Part shown: piece after piece, positions 24,286-35,140 of the stretch
Layout of the letters: each line of letters begins with the position of its first letter
How positions within the stretch are numbered: the stretch's first letter is position 1
Assembly (NCBI GenBank): GCA_963383645.1
Contig: OY726560.1
Coordinates: forward strand, 65,044,323 to 65,108,322
Length of the DNA: 64,000 nucleotides
Reading direction: 5' to 3'
Source: Muscardinus avellanarius
Taxonomy: Eukaryota > Chordata > Mammalia > Rodentia > Gliridae
Made by a program: the position numbers and the translations under genes
The notes under the pieces: model-generated
Told to the model about the DNA's origin: nothing
The model's input: the letters and a program-made list of their open reading frames with translations, nothing else
Databases searched by the model: none

Positions 24286-25149
24286 GTCTTGGGTAAAATA
24301 TAGTGCTGCTTTCTCCATTTCTAGGAGTTCAGGGGTGAGGTCTAAGGTATCCATCAAGCCTGAGGCATGGTAAGGCAAAATGACTAGGAAAAAAATCTAA
24401 TTTTCTTACTAAATTACTCATGGCTCATGTGGTCTGTAGAGAACAACCCATTGTATACAGATTGGAATGACAGTGTTCTCCATATGTGCAGCTTGAATTC
24501 CAAATGGCAGCTGAGAGACCTGTGTTCATTATCATGTGGCTGTACCTTTTTAGTATATGCAATTTGGATTTTCTTCATCTTTTCTCCAAAGCAAAAATTA
24601 AAATGATGAAGCTGAAAAATCAGACTTGTTTTCATATCACTCCTTAACTCTTTTTTTAACCTTTATTGAGATTTATAAAAATGTTTATTTTGCTTATATT
24701 TTGATTTCTTAGATTTATATTGCAATATGACAAAATCACATTACAATAAAGAGGAGAAATATCTATTTAGTACATCAAAATGCTTCCCTTATAAAGCTTC
24801 GTAAGATAAATAACTGTAATACAAGATTAACCTGAAATACCCTTATGCATATAGGCAGATACAGTTTAAAATGAAAAATGTGTTTCCTTATACATCATGT
24901 TGTTGGTCTATAGGAATATATATTTATATCCCCAATACAAAGTACAATATGAGTTTTTGTTCTTGTCAAATGTAGTATTTGATAAACATTTAGTGTGATC
25001 TGAATATTACTAGTGGCTATACTTTATCATGTTTTACATGCTATTAGTTAACATGTAGAGAATGTCTATATAGGTTAGAATAGAGTAGTAAAATCTGAAG
25101 GATGAACATGTTTTTTAATGTTAAAGTGTAAGGAAAATAATTTACAAAT
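24286..25149. other. Unique AT-rich DNA
   Basis: No recognised feature. Confidence 0.4.
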
Positions 25150-25310
25150 TTTGGGGTCTGAAGAAAGAGATCATAGGTTTGTGGCTAGCCTTAGCAACTT
25201 AAGAAGGTCCTTGACAACTTAGTGAGGCCTTATTCCAAACTAAAATAGGGATGAGGGTATAGCTCAGAAGTATAATGCCCTTGGGTTCAATCCCCAATAC
25301 CACTAAACAA
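25150..25310 (+). mobile_element. Old B1-dID SINE fragment
   Basis: Lacks its first ~50 bases. 'ggttgtggctagccttagc'-like and 'cttgggttcaatccccaata' segments identify it. High divergence. Confidence 0.75.
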
Positions 25311-26284
25311 ATGTGTTAAGTAAATAAAAACAAAAGTAATGCAAATTCTATTAAAGGGACAAATACACAGGCATATATGTAAATATGGTGTGTATAAATG
25401 TATATATGTGCATGCTGGAAGGAAATATATTAACCAGCTAAAGTAGTTATCTCTGAGTTGGGAGACAGGGTTTGTTTTATACAGAATAACCCGGTTGCAC
25501 CAAAGGATGGATAGATATTAATATTCCTTAAACATCAGGACATGAGCATACTACTTTACTTCTTTAATCATTAACAAAATTATAGATTGTGACTATGCCC
25601 TTTTTATTTTAGAAAACAAAGGCAAATGCTACTCTGGTGTATACTGTCATACCACCATCAGGTAATTAGAATTTATCATATTATTAGACCTAATGTGCAT
25701 TCTTATCTTTTTCTAAATAAAAAGCAGGAAAACTTGAGCAATTCTAAGCAATTCAGATACTTAACAGCCACTGAAATCCTACACTTACACGTTGCAGGGA
25801 AAGCTTGAAAAATAAATGAGCCGTCTGTGAGTTCTTCATTGAGGAGATAAGTACTATCTCATTGATTCTTTTGGATTTGTTTGAGACAGATTTGGCTGTC
25901 CTTTGAAGACTTGAAGCGAGAGATAAGCTCTAGACTGACTATATTTGTATTTTTTTTTTAACGGTTCTTCTTCTGAGCATGAACTTTTTGAAAAATGCCA
26001 GATGCTTGAACACAGCATTTTTTCTTTCATGTAATAGAGTGAATATAAGTACTCTTAGGCCTGGATCATTGGTCTCTAAGCAGCCTGACTTGTTTCTAGG
26101 ACTGACAAAGTTTAGGGTGAAGAATTTTGAGGGCCAGTGAACTGGGAATTTTAAGATATACCACTTGGGATAAAAAAATTATTAGGGCATGATGGAGCAA
26201 GAATTTGATTCCTAATTAAATTTGAGTCTCATTTCTCTTATGTATTTGTGCTGTGTGAGTAACAAGTAGATTTTTACCAAATCC
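25311..26284. other. Unique DNA
   Basis: No gene or repeat recognised. Confidence 0.4.
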
Positions 26285-26404
26285 AAATAACATTTCAGAC
26301 ATTGGGCTAATTGTTTTATGTATTGGTTATAGGTACTTTATATTAATTCTTATGATAGCTCTTGAAGGTAGATTCTGTGATAATTAAGTTAAAAATGGGG
26401 CTAA
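26285..26404 (-). repeat. MIR remnant, split by a SINE
   Basis: 'attgggctaattgttttatgta ... cttatgatagctcttgaagg' is antisense MIR. Its continuation ('ctaactcaagatcttactgt ... ggcagaattagagt') lies beyond the SINE at about 26640-26705. Confidence 0.5.
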
Positions 26405-26587
26405 CCAGGTGTATGCCTGTAATCCTAGTACTTTGGAGGATGAGACTGAAGGAACACAGATTTACTACCAGCCTCAACAACTTAGCAAGACCCTCCTTAA
26501 CTTAGTGAGACTCTGCTTCAAAATTAACAAAATGAAATATGTATGGGGGTGTAGCTCAGAGACAAAATGCCCTTGAGTTTAATCCCC

Positions 26588-26591
<4 letters not shown>
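26405..26591 (+). mobile_element. B1-dID SINE
   Basis: Starts ACCAGGTGTATGCCTGTAAT and ends 'gagtttaatccccaataaca'. Moderately old. Confidence 0.88.

Positions 26592-26630
<39 letters not shown>
26592..26630. repeat. (AC)n microsatellite
   Basis: 39 bp grown from the preceding SINE tail. Confidence 0.95.
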
Positions 26631-26632
<2 letters not shown>

Positions 26633-26790
26633 GCTAACTGGACTACAAATCACCTAAATTACTAACTCAAGATCTTACTGTTAAGTGGCAGAATTAGAGT
26701 TTAACAAAAGCAACATGTTCTTAGACTTCTAGGCTCTATTCCCCCTACTTAACCCCCTGTGGTTAATATCTTTCTGCTTGTTTCACTCTA

Positions 26791-26988
26791 TTTTTTTTTT
26801 TTTTTGGTTGTATTGGGGTTGCTGGAAACCCTCTACCTCGGGGCTACACTCCCAGACCTATTTTATATTTCTTTAAATTTGGAAACAGGGTCTCTTAAGC
26901 CAGCGTGGCTGGCTTTGAACCTGTGTGATCCTCCTGTCTCTGCCTCCCAAGCACAGGGATTACAAGCGTGCGCCACCATGCCGGGCCA
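26791..26988 (-). mobile_element. B1-dID SINE (second subtype), antisense
   Basis: Has the antisense signature 'ggggttgctggaaaccctct', 'ggggctacactcccagacc' and 'cgtgcgccaccatgccgggc'. TTTCACTCTA flanks it at 26781-26790 and 26989-26998. Confidence 0.93.
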
Positions 26989-26999
26989 TTTCACTCTAA

Positions 27000-28938
27000 C
27001 TTTTAGAATTGAAATCTAGTTAAGATAAATGTGGAAAATGATAAACATGATCTGCCTTAAAAAAATTTTGCTGCTAGTGCGAAGGGAAATGGAGGTAGGA
27101 CTCCTGCCCTTTACTTGCTAATAAGAAGGTAGATGCAGATCCAGTGGCTGGTGAGCTGTCTGTGTGGCTCTTGTCTGCAAACTGGATCTAACAAGGTGGG
27201 GCTAGCATGGTTTTTTTTTCAGGTTTACATAGCGGGGGTGCCTACATGGATCATGACGCCCTCCCCCGGAGTACTAAACATCTCCACATTGTGAACATCC
27301 CATCAGCACAGTGGATCAGAAAGCTTCTGGAGCTCTTAGAAAAACCCCACTTAAAGCACTATTTGTGCTTAGGACAAGAAGGGAATGGAAAAATCCCCAA
27401 CAGTGAAGATGTGCAAGTGGTCACAAGTGAAAGAGCTGTTCTGCAAATGCAAGGGCATTATTCTCAGCCCCAGACGTCACATCATTATAAACAAAAAGTG
27501 CACTTAATGGTATAATATGTCCCTTCTAGCCATGCAAGGACTCTGTGTGTGAAAAGCCAAGATCAGAGCCACGACAAGCGAGATTAAATTAGTTACCCAC
27601 AGTCTTTTCTGAGAAATTTCCATGCAGACACAGGACTCAACAAAGCAATTGGGTTTAAATTGTGGCAGATACTCTAATAGTGCCTTTGTTCCTTTCTGAG
27701 AATAAAGCCTGAGCTGACAATACTTTCAACAGAAACCTACTTCCAAATGGGCTATTAATTCTAACAATGAGAAAGTGATGCTGCCACACTCCTTGGTCCT
27801 CCATGCATTTGTTACTACTCATGCCTTCAGCCCTTCTTTGCAGGATCAAGTAGAAATATTGATCACTTCTAGGATCTCTAGTCTGCCAGTTAGCATTTCC
27901 CACTACTAAAATTAGGTTTTAATGTTTTCTCTAAAAAAAACATATTATTGAGCAAACGTAAAAATCAGCTTTTCTAGCATTGCATAGTCACTAAAAATTA
28001 GATCAAGAACTTAATACCGTAAATGTTGAAGAGCATTTAGCAGTAACAATGAATAGATGTGAATAATGAGTAAAATTGACAAACACGATAATAAGGCATA
28101 CAAACTCAAATCTAAGCATATTTTACCAATAATATTCTGTGGAGATGAAAGCATGATTTTGTTCAATAATGCCACCTTTTAGGTTTCATAATTACTATTA
28201 GCATTGTCAGTTTATAGAATTTAATATAGACACTCATTGTGGCATGCCTATTTAATATTTTATTTCATATATGTTATTGTCATATATTATGCATATTATT
28301 TGAAGTAAAATATTGTCAGTGTACATTGTAGATGTCTGGTTCTGTTTAATAATTCAGTCCTCAATAAAAGAAAATAAAGATCTGATTCAAAAATATAGGC
28401 AGTTATTTTAAAATACAAGAATAAGTGTTTTGACTGGAACTTATAATACAGAAATGAAAAAATTTAAAAACAGGATCTGTACATCACTATTTTTACCCCC
28501 TGTTTCTCTTTTGCTCTATGTGTAGCTACACAAGACCAGCCAGAGTTCAGCATTTGTCATATTTCATATTTGATTGAATCACATTGCTTGTACAATACAG
28601 ATAATCAGATATGGAAGAGAAGAATCAAATGTGGAAAGTTAGCCTGTGAAATGAGACTGGTTAGCACACACAAAAAAATTATTATTTTACCCTCTGCTCT
28701 TACCATCCCAGAAGTCCCCAAATTGCCCCGGCAGTCAATCGGTTCACAAGGCAGCGTGTTGACAGAGCCTTTTGTTTCATTAAACAAGCAAATCTTTTTG
28801 AAATTTTGGTCAGCCCTGCCTCATCCTATCATATTCCTTCTGACCATATGGGAAAGGGAGTGGATCAGAGACTGACCCAGAGAAGAGCTGCAAATGAAAA
28901 CATCATTGCTGGGTTAATGCCAACTGGATCAAGAGATG
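27000..28938. other. Unique DNA, one unexplained open frame
   Basis: Mostly unrecognised AT-rich DNA. At 27212-27222 a T8 tract followed by CAG resembles a 3' splice acceptor. The frame open from 27207 to 27515 (102 codons, + strand) continues from it, but I recognise no domain. Confidence 0.35.
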
Positions 28939-28945
28939 AAATCTC

Positions 28946-28949
<4 letters not shown>

Positions 28950-28993
<44 letters not shown>

Positions 28994-29195
28994 ATTGGGT
29001 TTTGAACCCAGGGACATTCTACCTCTGAGCTACACCCCAACTCCTATTTTAATTTTTATTTGGAAACAGGGTCTTACTAAGCAGTGGAGGGCCTCACTAA
29101 AGTGGCTAAGTTTGGCCAGGAACCTGGGATTCTCCTGCCTCAGTCTCCTCTCCTTCCTATTGGTTTTACAATCGTGCATCATGGCACTGGGCTCT
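28950..29195 (-). mobile_element. B1-dID SINE with (TG)n tail, antisense
   Basis: (TG)n at 28950-28991 is the complement of a CA-expanded tail, then 'gggttttgaacccagggaca' and the B1-like half. AAATCTCACT flanks it at 28939-28948 and 29196-29205, so the TG repeat lies inside the inserted unit. Confidence 0.92.
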
Positions 29196-29224
29196 AAATC
29201 TCACTTTTAAAATAGAAGGTTTCT

Positions 29225-29403
29225 AGCTGGGAATGGTGGCACATACTTGTAATCCCAGTATTTGGGAAACTGAGATAGGAGGTTAACAGGTTCGAGTTCA
29301 ATCTCAATAATTTAATAAGATCATCAACAATTTAGCAAGATTCTGTTTCAAAAAATAGGTTTAGGAGGATAGCTCAGAGGTACAAAGTCACTGGGTTCAA
29401 TCT
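29225..29403 (+). mobile_element. B1-dID SINE
   Basis: Starts GCTGGGAATGGTGGCACATA and ends 'gtcactgggttcaatctg'. Older copy. Confidence 0.88.
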
Positions 29404-29853
29404 GAAGGAGAAGAAGAATAGAAGATTTCTCTTATTCCTCACTCACTACTTATTTTTACCTCCAAAACTAGACTTTAACATGATAGCTAGGAATGTGCTT
29501 CACTTTTGCCAGGTGGGTTCAAATACTGTAGTACCCACAAGGAAGAGTGTGCCATTCTTTGAGTTGTTTAAAAAGTTAGTGGGTGCAATAGTCATGATAA
29601 CTACATTCAAAAACAGTGGACACAAAAAAATAGTGTAATCCCCATCATATTCTCTATTATAAATTGTTTTAAATTGAAATATTTCACAACACTTGTATCT
29701 CTATAAGCTACCTTTAAAGTTCAACGATTTGCACAAAATTCATTTGAAAATTTGAGGGAAATCCTGTAGGTTACCATGAAAATATTTTCTGGAAAAGAAT
29801 ATATTTCTGTGAAATACACAAAATAAATTTCACCTGTTAGGAACTACAAGCTC
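29404..29853. other. Unique DNA
   Basis: Nothing recognised. Confidence 0.4.
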
Positions 29854-30030
29854 AAGTTGGGCATGGAAGCACATGTTTGTCATTCCAGCATTTGGGAGGC
29901 TGAGATGGGATGATTGCCGGCAGCCTCAGCCCTTTGCAACTCAGTGAGACTCTGTTTCAAATAAAGAATAAAAATAGGGCTGGGGGTGTATCCCCAGTAC
30001 TGCACAAAACAAACAACAACAACAACAAAA
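29854..30030 (+). mobile_element. B1-dID SINE with internal deletions
   Basis: Starts AGTTGGGCATGGAAGCACAT. Most of the ID-like half is missing ('ctgggggtgtatccccagta'). Ends in (AAC)n. Confidence 0.85.
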
Positions 30031-30654
30031 TCTATACTCTCAAGAGAATTCTCAGGCACAGGACTTTCAATACAGGTTGTTGGATTCTATAATTTTCTAT
30101 ATTGCCTGTGAAAATTACCAATGGATATAGAACTGGAAAAGCTAATGCAAAAGAAAAATTAACAAAAAAAATCAGAATGGGTAAATTGAATTAGTTAAAT
30201 AGCCAGTGCTGAGAAAGAAAGAAACACTTTCTGTCTCTTTACAAACTCTCCAGTTTATTCCCTCAAGCATGAGATTTGAATGCCTGTAGACAATATTATT
30301 GTTTGGCTTGCAGAACTATAAAATACTCCAGGCATCTCCATTTGAAAAATGTGGCTGTTGACATTTAAATGACTCTGTTAAGATTTGACCTGGAAAATTA
30401 CAGTCGACTGTGTGTACTTCATTGCCAGAAGAATGTGGACAGATTAGAAAGAGTTAGAAAAGAGGAATACAAACAAAGAAGAAGAAAATGGGAAGAGGAA
30501 CATTAAAATTGTACTACTAGAGTGAATAAAGAGGAAAAGGACATACACAAGAATGGCAATGGATATTTGGATATGAATGTAACATTAAGTATATTCAGCA
30601 TATAAAATAAGTGTGATAAAATAAAAGACTAAAAATAACTAAATCTTCTAATTT
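30031..30654. other. Unique DNA
   Basis: Nothing recognised. Confidence 0.4.
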
Positions 30655-30738
30655 AGGGGAATGCTGGATATTGATCCAAGGGTCTTGTACATGCCAACCA
30701 TACATTCTACCATTGAGCTACACACTAACCCTCTAAAC
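30655..30738 (-). mobile_element. ID-type SINE, antisense
   Basis: 'ttgatccaagggtcttgtac' and 'ccattgagctacacacta' are the complement of a tRNA-derived ID body without a B1 partner. Confidence 0.65.
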
Positions 30739-30739
30739 C

Positions 30740-31590
30740 TTCTAATTTTAAGACATCTACCTTCACAATATGAAAAGTTATAATAAATTACTATAATTCT
30801 CCAGGTATTAAATATGGTAAGCCCCTTTTAAAAACAAAGAAAAACAAAACAAAATACCTAAAGAAAGTAATTTGCTTATAACAAAAATTATTTTTCTCAT
30901 TCTCAAGAAAAGAAACTATTTATTATAACCTTTTTCCTGATAATATTTGTCAATATTTGAAATATTTGAAAGATATTGTAAAGAACAGCTAAGAAATGTG
31001 ATATTTTTCTTGTTTCTTTAAATAATAAGGTGCATTATATAATATATTGTGGGGCATTTTATGTTCAAAATATATAGTTATATCAGGTAATAAACATTAA
31101 GTGCAGGGATACTTATTGCTACATACTATAAATTTTATGATATAAAGAATTAAAATTCTAATGTGTTATGTCTAAGTAAAAATTTATTTTACAACTTCAG
31201 AGGAAATTATTTCTGTACAAGTACTGCATTTTTTTCCCCTAAGAAATTTGTGGATTTAGCCATTTTCAGTTTTCTTACTTGACATTCCTTCCGTTTTCTT
31301 CACACGATCACACTTTATGAACAAATTTTATATCTATCACAGCTAGAGTTTCAGTTTTAGTAGCTCAAAAATATGCAATCAATTCTATCACAAGTTGGGT
31401 TATGCCCTGGAAAGTTGCATGGAAATGATAAAATTAAGAAATCCAGATCAGTGCTGCCCACCCCCACTTTTCTCAAGCCCCTGCCTCTTTCTCTCTTGGT
31501 GACCATCACAGTCTCCAGCTCTCTCATCTATGTGCAGATGACCTCCAAAGCCATATTTTCTAGCCCTTTTTAATTGCAATTAGTGTTACA
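30740..31590. other. Unique AT-rich DNA
   Basis: No recognised gene. The 66-codon frame at 31373-31573 has no known domain. Confidence 0.4.
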
Positions 31591-31805
31591 TTTCCAACTG
31601 TCTACTGAGTCCTTCCACTGTGATATGATGCCATCACCTCAAATTAATTCATCCAACACAGGTTTTTTTCTCTTGATCACTATACTCATTTCCATTGCTC
31701 AACATTAAATCCTTGGCAGCCATCTCAACTTATCCTCTGCTCCCACCTAACTTAGTTATTTACTAAATCTTGACCTTTCTTTCATAATGTCTCCTAACCT
31801 GGACT
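31591..31805 (+). repeat. L2-like LINE remnant, upstream part
   Basis: 'ctcatttccattgctcaac', 'cagccatctcaacttatcct' and 'aatgtctcctaacctggact' follow the mid-3' part of L2, continuing after the microsatellite ('tccaacctgttagactgaga', 'ttgcctctactctatg', to about 32110). The family call is tentative. Confidence 0.4.
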
Positions 31806-31844
31806 TACACACGTGCATGTATATGCATGTGCATGCGCGCGCAT

Positions 31845-31885
<41 letters not shown>
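31806..31885. repeat. 80-bp alternating purine-pyrimidine tract
   Basis: TACACACGTGCATGTATATG leads into CATGCGCGCGCATG and then (CA)n, with no break in the purine-pyrimidine alternation over 80 bp. Such sequence readily adopts Z-form under negative supercoiling. Confidence 0.93.
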
Positions 31886-31888
<3 letters not shown>

Positions 31889-32199
31889 TAATACTTTGCC
31901 TTATATTGACAGTTCTCTCCTGTAGAAACTCTTTACCATTTCATTGCGCCCAAACACAAATGAGTGATTCAAGAACATAACAGCTGAGTTTAAGTAAGAT
32001 TCCCCGCTGCCTGTTGGATAAATCTCCAACCTGTTAGACTGAGATTAAAAATGTTCACAATTTGCCTCTACTCTATGTTTTCACCCTCATTCACCACCAC
32101 ATATTCCTATATTTCTATTCCAGATGTGGAGACTTGTAGAAATTTATACTTCCATTAGTTTTATAGTTTCTTTTTAGTTTTGTTGGGTTTTTTTGCTTG

Positions 32200-32387
32200 T
32201 TTGGTACTGGGAATTGAACCCACACTACATCACTAGCCTTTTTATTTTCATTTTGAAACATGGTCTTGCTAAGTTGCAGAGGCTCTCATTAAGTTGCCAA
32301 GGCTGGGCCAGAATCTGCAATCCTCCTCTCTTTACCTCCCAAGTACTAGGATTACAGGCATGTGCCACATCCTGGCTCCTCAGTTTC
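32200..32387 (-). mobile_element. B1-dID SINE, antisense
   Basis: 'ttggtactgggaattgaacc' is the ID-like half and 'ctaggattacaggcatgtgc' the B1-like half. Several internal deletions. Confidence 0.85.
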
Positions 32388-32491
32388 ACACTTTCAGTAG
32401 CACCATGTGTTCTTGAAATACCCTTTCTTTCCTTTCCCTTAATCAGAATTCTGAAAAGTCCCACCTAAGTTCCACTTGTTCCCTAAAGGCT

Positions 32492-32755
32492 TCCATATTA
32501 GTCAGGGCTCTCTAGAGTAGCAGAACTCACAGGATATGTGTATCTTAAAGGGGATTTATCAAATCAGCTCAGTCCAAAGTGGTGTAGTACCAAGTGGCCA
32601 CCTGTACACAGAGAGCCGGAGGAGCCAGCAGCTGGTTGAGTGGTCCAAAAGCTGTACTCTCAGAATAGGAACAACTAATAATGGAGTCTCAGTCCAAAAT
32701 GGAAAGGAAATCCAGTTCAAAAAGAAAGGTCTGAAGGCTCTTATCTCAGGCAATA

Positions 32756-32787
<32 letters not shown>

Positions 32788-33027
32788 CAATAATAATAAT
32801 AATGAAAAAAGTGTCCCATAGGAGGTACACCTTTGCTTCCCAGCTGCTTCCTACTTCCTTTCATCGTGTCCTGTGCCTTTAGAACAGTGCTGCCTACATT
32901 CAGGGTGGGATTTCCTCTCCAGTCTACCACGACACATACCAATCTTCTCATCAACACACCCAGGTGGCATTATCTTAAGTGTTTCATAATTCAGTCAAGT
33001 TGACAATTCAGACTAACCATCACACCT
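32492..33027 (+). mobile_element. MLT2-like ERVL solo LTR
   Basis: Begins 'ttagtcagggctctctagag' and 'agcagaactcacaggatatg' and ends 'gtcaagttgacaattcagac' plus 'taaccatcaca', matching the ends of MLT2-class LTRs of the ERVL group. No internal sequence follows. An (AAT)n microsatellite interrupts the middle. Old and diverged. Confidence 0.65.
32752..32803. repeat. (AAT)n microsatellite
   Basis: About 50 bp of AAT with an AAC interruption. It gives a poly-Tyr frame on the minus strand. Confidence 0.95.
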
Positions 33028-33422
33028 TCCTTGACCTCTATAGGTGGAAGAATTATTGTTCACTCTTGAACTACATAACACATTATCTGCTATGGATTTG
33101 TTCTAGAAAATAGCCACATCTGGAATAGTTTCTTTTATATATTATAATATTTTTGTAATACAGGTATTAATATCATAATTCCTTTTTATAGAGAATCTCA
33201 ATGTCTTCTGTTTCTCCTAACATCTTGACAGAAAATTGGTAGAGAAAATGCTTAAAATCACTAGCTTTGAAATTACAACCATCCCTTGAGGTCAACATAA
33301 GCTCAAAACATTGCTGTGAGAGTGATCAATTTATTTAGCTTCTCTAAGCCCCAGGCTCCTAGTTTATAAAAAGAAAGAAGATATACTTATTTTGAAATAA
33401 CGTTTTACGGGTTAATTAAAGT
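33028..33422. other. Unique DNA
   Basis: Nothing recognised. Confidence 0.4.
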
Positions 33423-33433
33423 GGTATATGTAA

Positions 33434-33646
33434 GCCAGGAATAGTGGCTCATATCTTTAGTCCTAGTACTTGGGAGGCTGAGACCAGCCTCAGCAATTTA
33501 GCAAGACTCTCAGCAACTTAACAAGACTTTTTTTTTAAATTTTACTTTTATTTTATATTTTATTTTACTTGTATTAATTTCCAAATAAAAATAAAATAGG
33601 GATAGAAATGTAGCTCGGAGGTAGAATGTCCCTGGATTCAATCCTC

Positions 33647-33687
<41 letters not shown>
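33434..33687 (+). mobile_element. B1-dID SINE with (AC)n tail
   Basis: Starts GCCAGGAATAGTGGCTCATA and has a T/AT-rich linker. The (AC)n at 33651-33687 is inside the unit because GGTATATGTAA flanks it at 33423-33433 and 33688-33698. Confidence 0.92.
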
Positions 33688-33690
<3 letters not shown>

Positions 33691-33830
33691 ATATGTAAAT
33701 ATCAGTCAGAAGGCACTCAAATGTGTTATTTCCATTTGTGTCCTCTAAGTAGCTCACTCACAGTGGAGAACTGGTTGAAATATAATTGACAACACAAGTT
33801 ATGATAGCAATTTAAACTTCCAACATTTCT

Positions 33831-34026
33831 GCTGGGCGTGGTGGCACACACTTGTAATCCCCGTGCTTGGGAGGCGGAGACAGGAGGATCACGCAGGTTC
33901 AAAACCAGCCTCGCTGGCTTAAGAGACCCTGTTTCCAAATAAGAATATATAAAATAGGTCTGGGAGTGTAGCCCGGAGGTAGAAGGGCTTCCAGGAAGCC
34001 CAGTACCACCAAAAAATTAAAAAAAT
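33831..34026 (+). mobile_element. B1-dID SINE (second subtype)
   Basis: Starts GCTGGGCGTGGTGGCACACA. A 17-bp target duplication AAACTTCCAACATTTCT (33814-33830) recurs at 34027-34043 with one change. Confidence 0.93.
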
Positions 34027-34043
34027 AAACTTCTAACATTTCT

Positions 34044-34420
34044 TAGAAAAGAAGTTGTTCAGTCTCATTACAATAAAGACACAACTAAGAAACTGAGAGA
34101 CATATGGAAACAGGTTAACAATGGCCGGAGACTGTGGAAGACCTGGTTTGTCAAGCTACGGACCATTTTTCTCACTCTGAAATAAGACATACTGAAACAC
34201 TTGAGCCAAAAGTCATGTGCACTGTACCTCTCTTTTTCATATTCTCCTATTGCAATCTGTGGAAAGCAACCAGAGTGGTTACTAGGTTTTTGCAAAAGCT
34301 GGGACTTGGATTCAAAAGGCTGTGCTAATGTACTTGCCTTGACAATCAAGAATTGTGTGATCAAAAGAAATCCCTTTACCTTGATGAGATTCTGTTTTCT
34401 CTCATACAAAATAGGACTAT
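34044..34420. other. Unique DNA
   Basis: Overlapping frames on both strands (up to 113 codons on minus) with no recognised domain. Confidence 0.4.
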
Positions 34421-34421
34421 T

Positions 34422-34605
34422 AGCCAGTGCAGTGGCTCATACCTGTAATCCCAGTATTTAGGAGGCTGAGACAGGAGATCTCAGGTTCTAGGCCAGCCTC
34501 AGCAATTTAAGCGAGACCCTATTTCAAAATAAAAATATAAAAATGGCTGGGGGTGTAGGTTGGAGGTAAAATGCCCCTGGGTTCAATCCTCAGTGCCAAA
34601 ATAAA
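34422..34605 (+). mobile_element. B1-dID SINE
   Basis: Starts GCCAGTGCAGTGGCTCATAC and ends 'gggttcaatcctcagtgcc'. The (AAAAT) tail is followed by 'aggattaataattccct', which serves as target for the next SINE. Confidence 0.92.
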
Positions 34606-34630
34606 ATAAAATAGGATTAATAATTCCCTG

Positions 34631-34842
34631 TTAACCCGGCAAGGTGGCGCATGCTTGTAATCCCTGCATTTGGGAGGCTGAGACAGGAGAATCTGGGTGC
34701 GTGGACAGCCTCAGCTACTTAGTGAGGTCCTTTGCAACTCAGTGAGACCCTGTTTCAAAATAAAAGACTAAAAATAGGGCTGGGGGTGTAAATCAGAGGT
34801 AGAATGCTTCTAGGTTCCATCCCCAGTACTGAAAAAAAATAA
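34631..34842 (+). mobile_element. B1-dID SINE with target-site duplication
   Basis: 'taacccggcaaggtggcgca' starts the unit. TTAATAATTCCCT lies on both sides (about 34617-34629 and 34845-34857). Confidence 0.92.
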
Positions 34843-34956
34843 TATTAATAATTCCCTTCTCATAGAACTTGAGGATTAAGTGAAATTGAATATGTAAAAT
34901 AGAATTTATAAGACAGAAGTATCACATGTATACAATATATTAAAAATAACACCTGT

Positions 34957-35140
34957 AACTGGGTGTGTTGGCCCATGTCTATAATCCTAGTACTTGGGAG
35001 TCTAAAACAGGAGGATTGCCAAATTCTAGCCAACCTCAACAGCTTAGCAAGACCCTATTTCAAAATAAAAAATAAAAAGGGCTGTGGGTGTATCTTGGAG
35101 GAAGCATGCTCCTGGGTTCAATCCCCAGTACCAACAAACA
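34957..35140 (+). mobile_element. B1-dID SINE
   Basis: Starts ACTGGGTGTGTTGGCCCATG and ends 'gggttcaatccccagtacc'. Third SINE in about 720 bp in the same orientation. Confidence 0.9.

Noticed and set aside
34068..34409. 113-codon minus-strand frame
   Set aside because: No domain, no splice context, and overlapping frames on the other strand.
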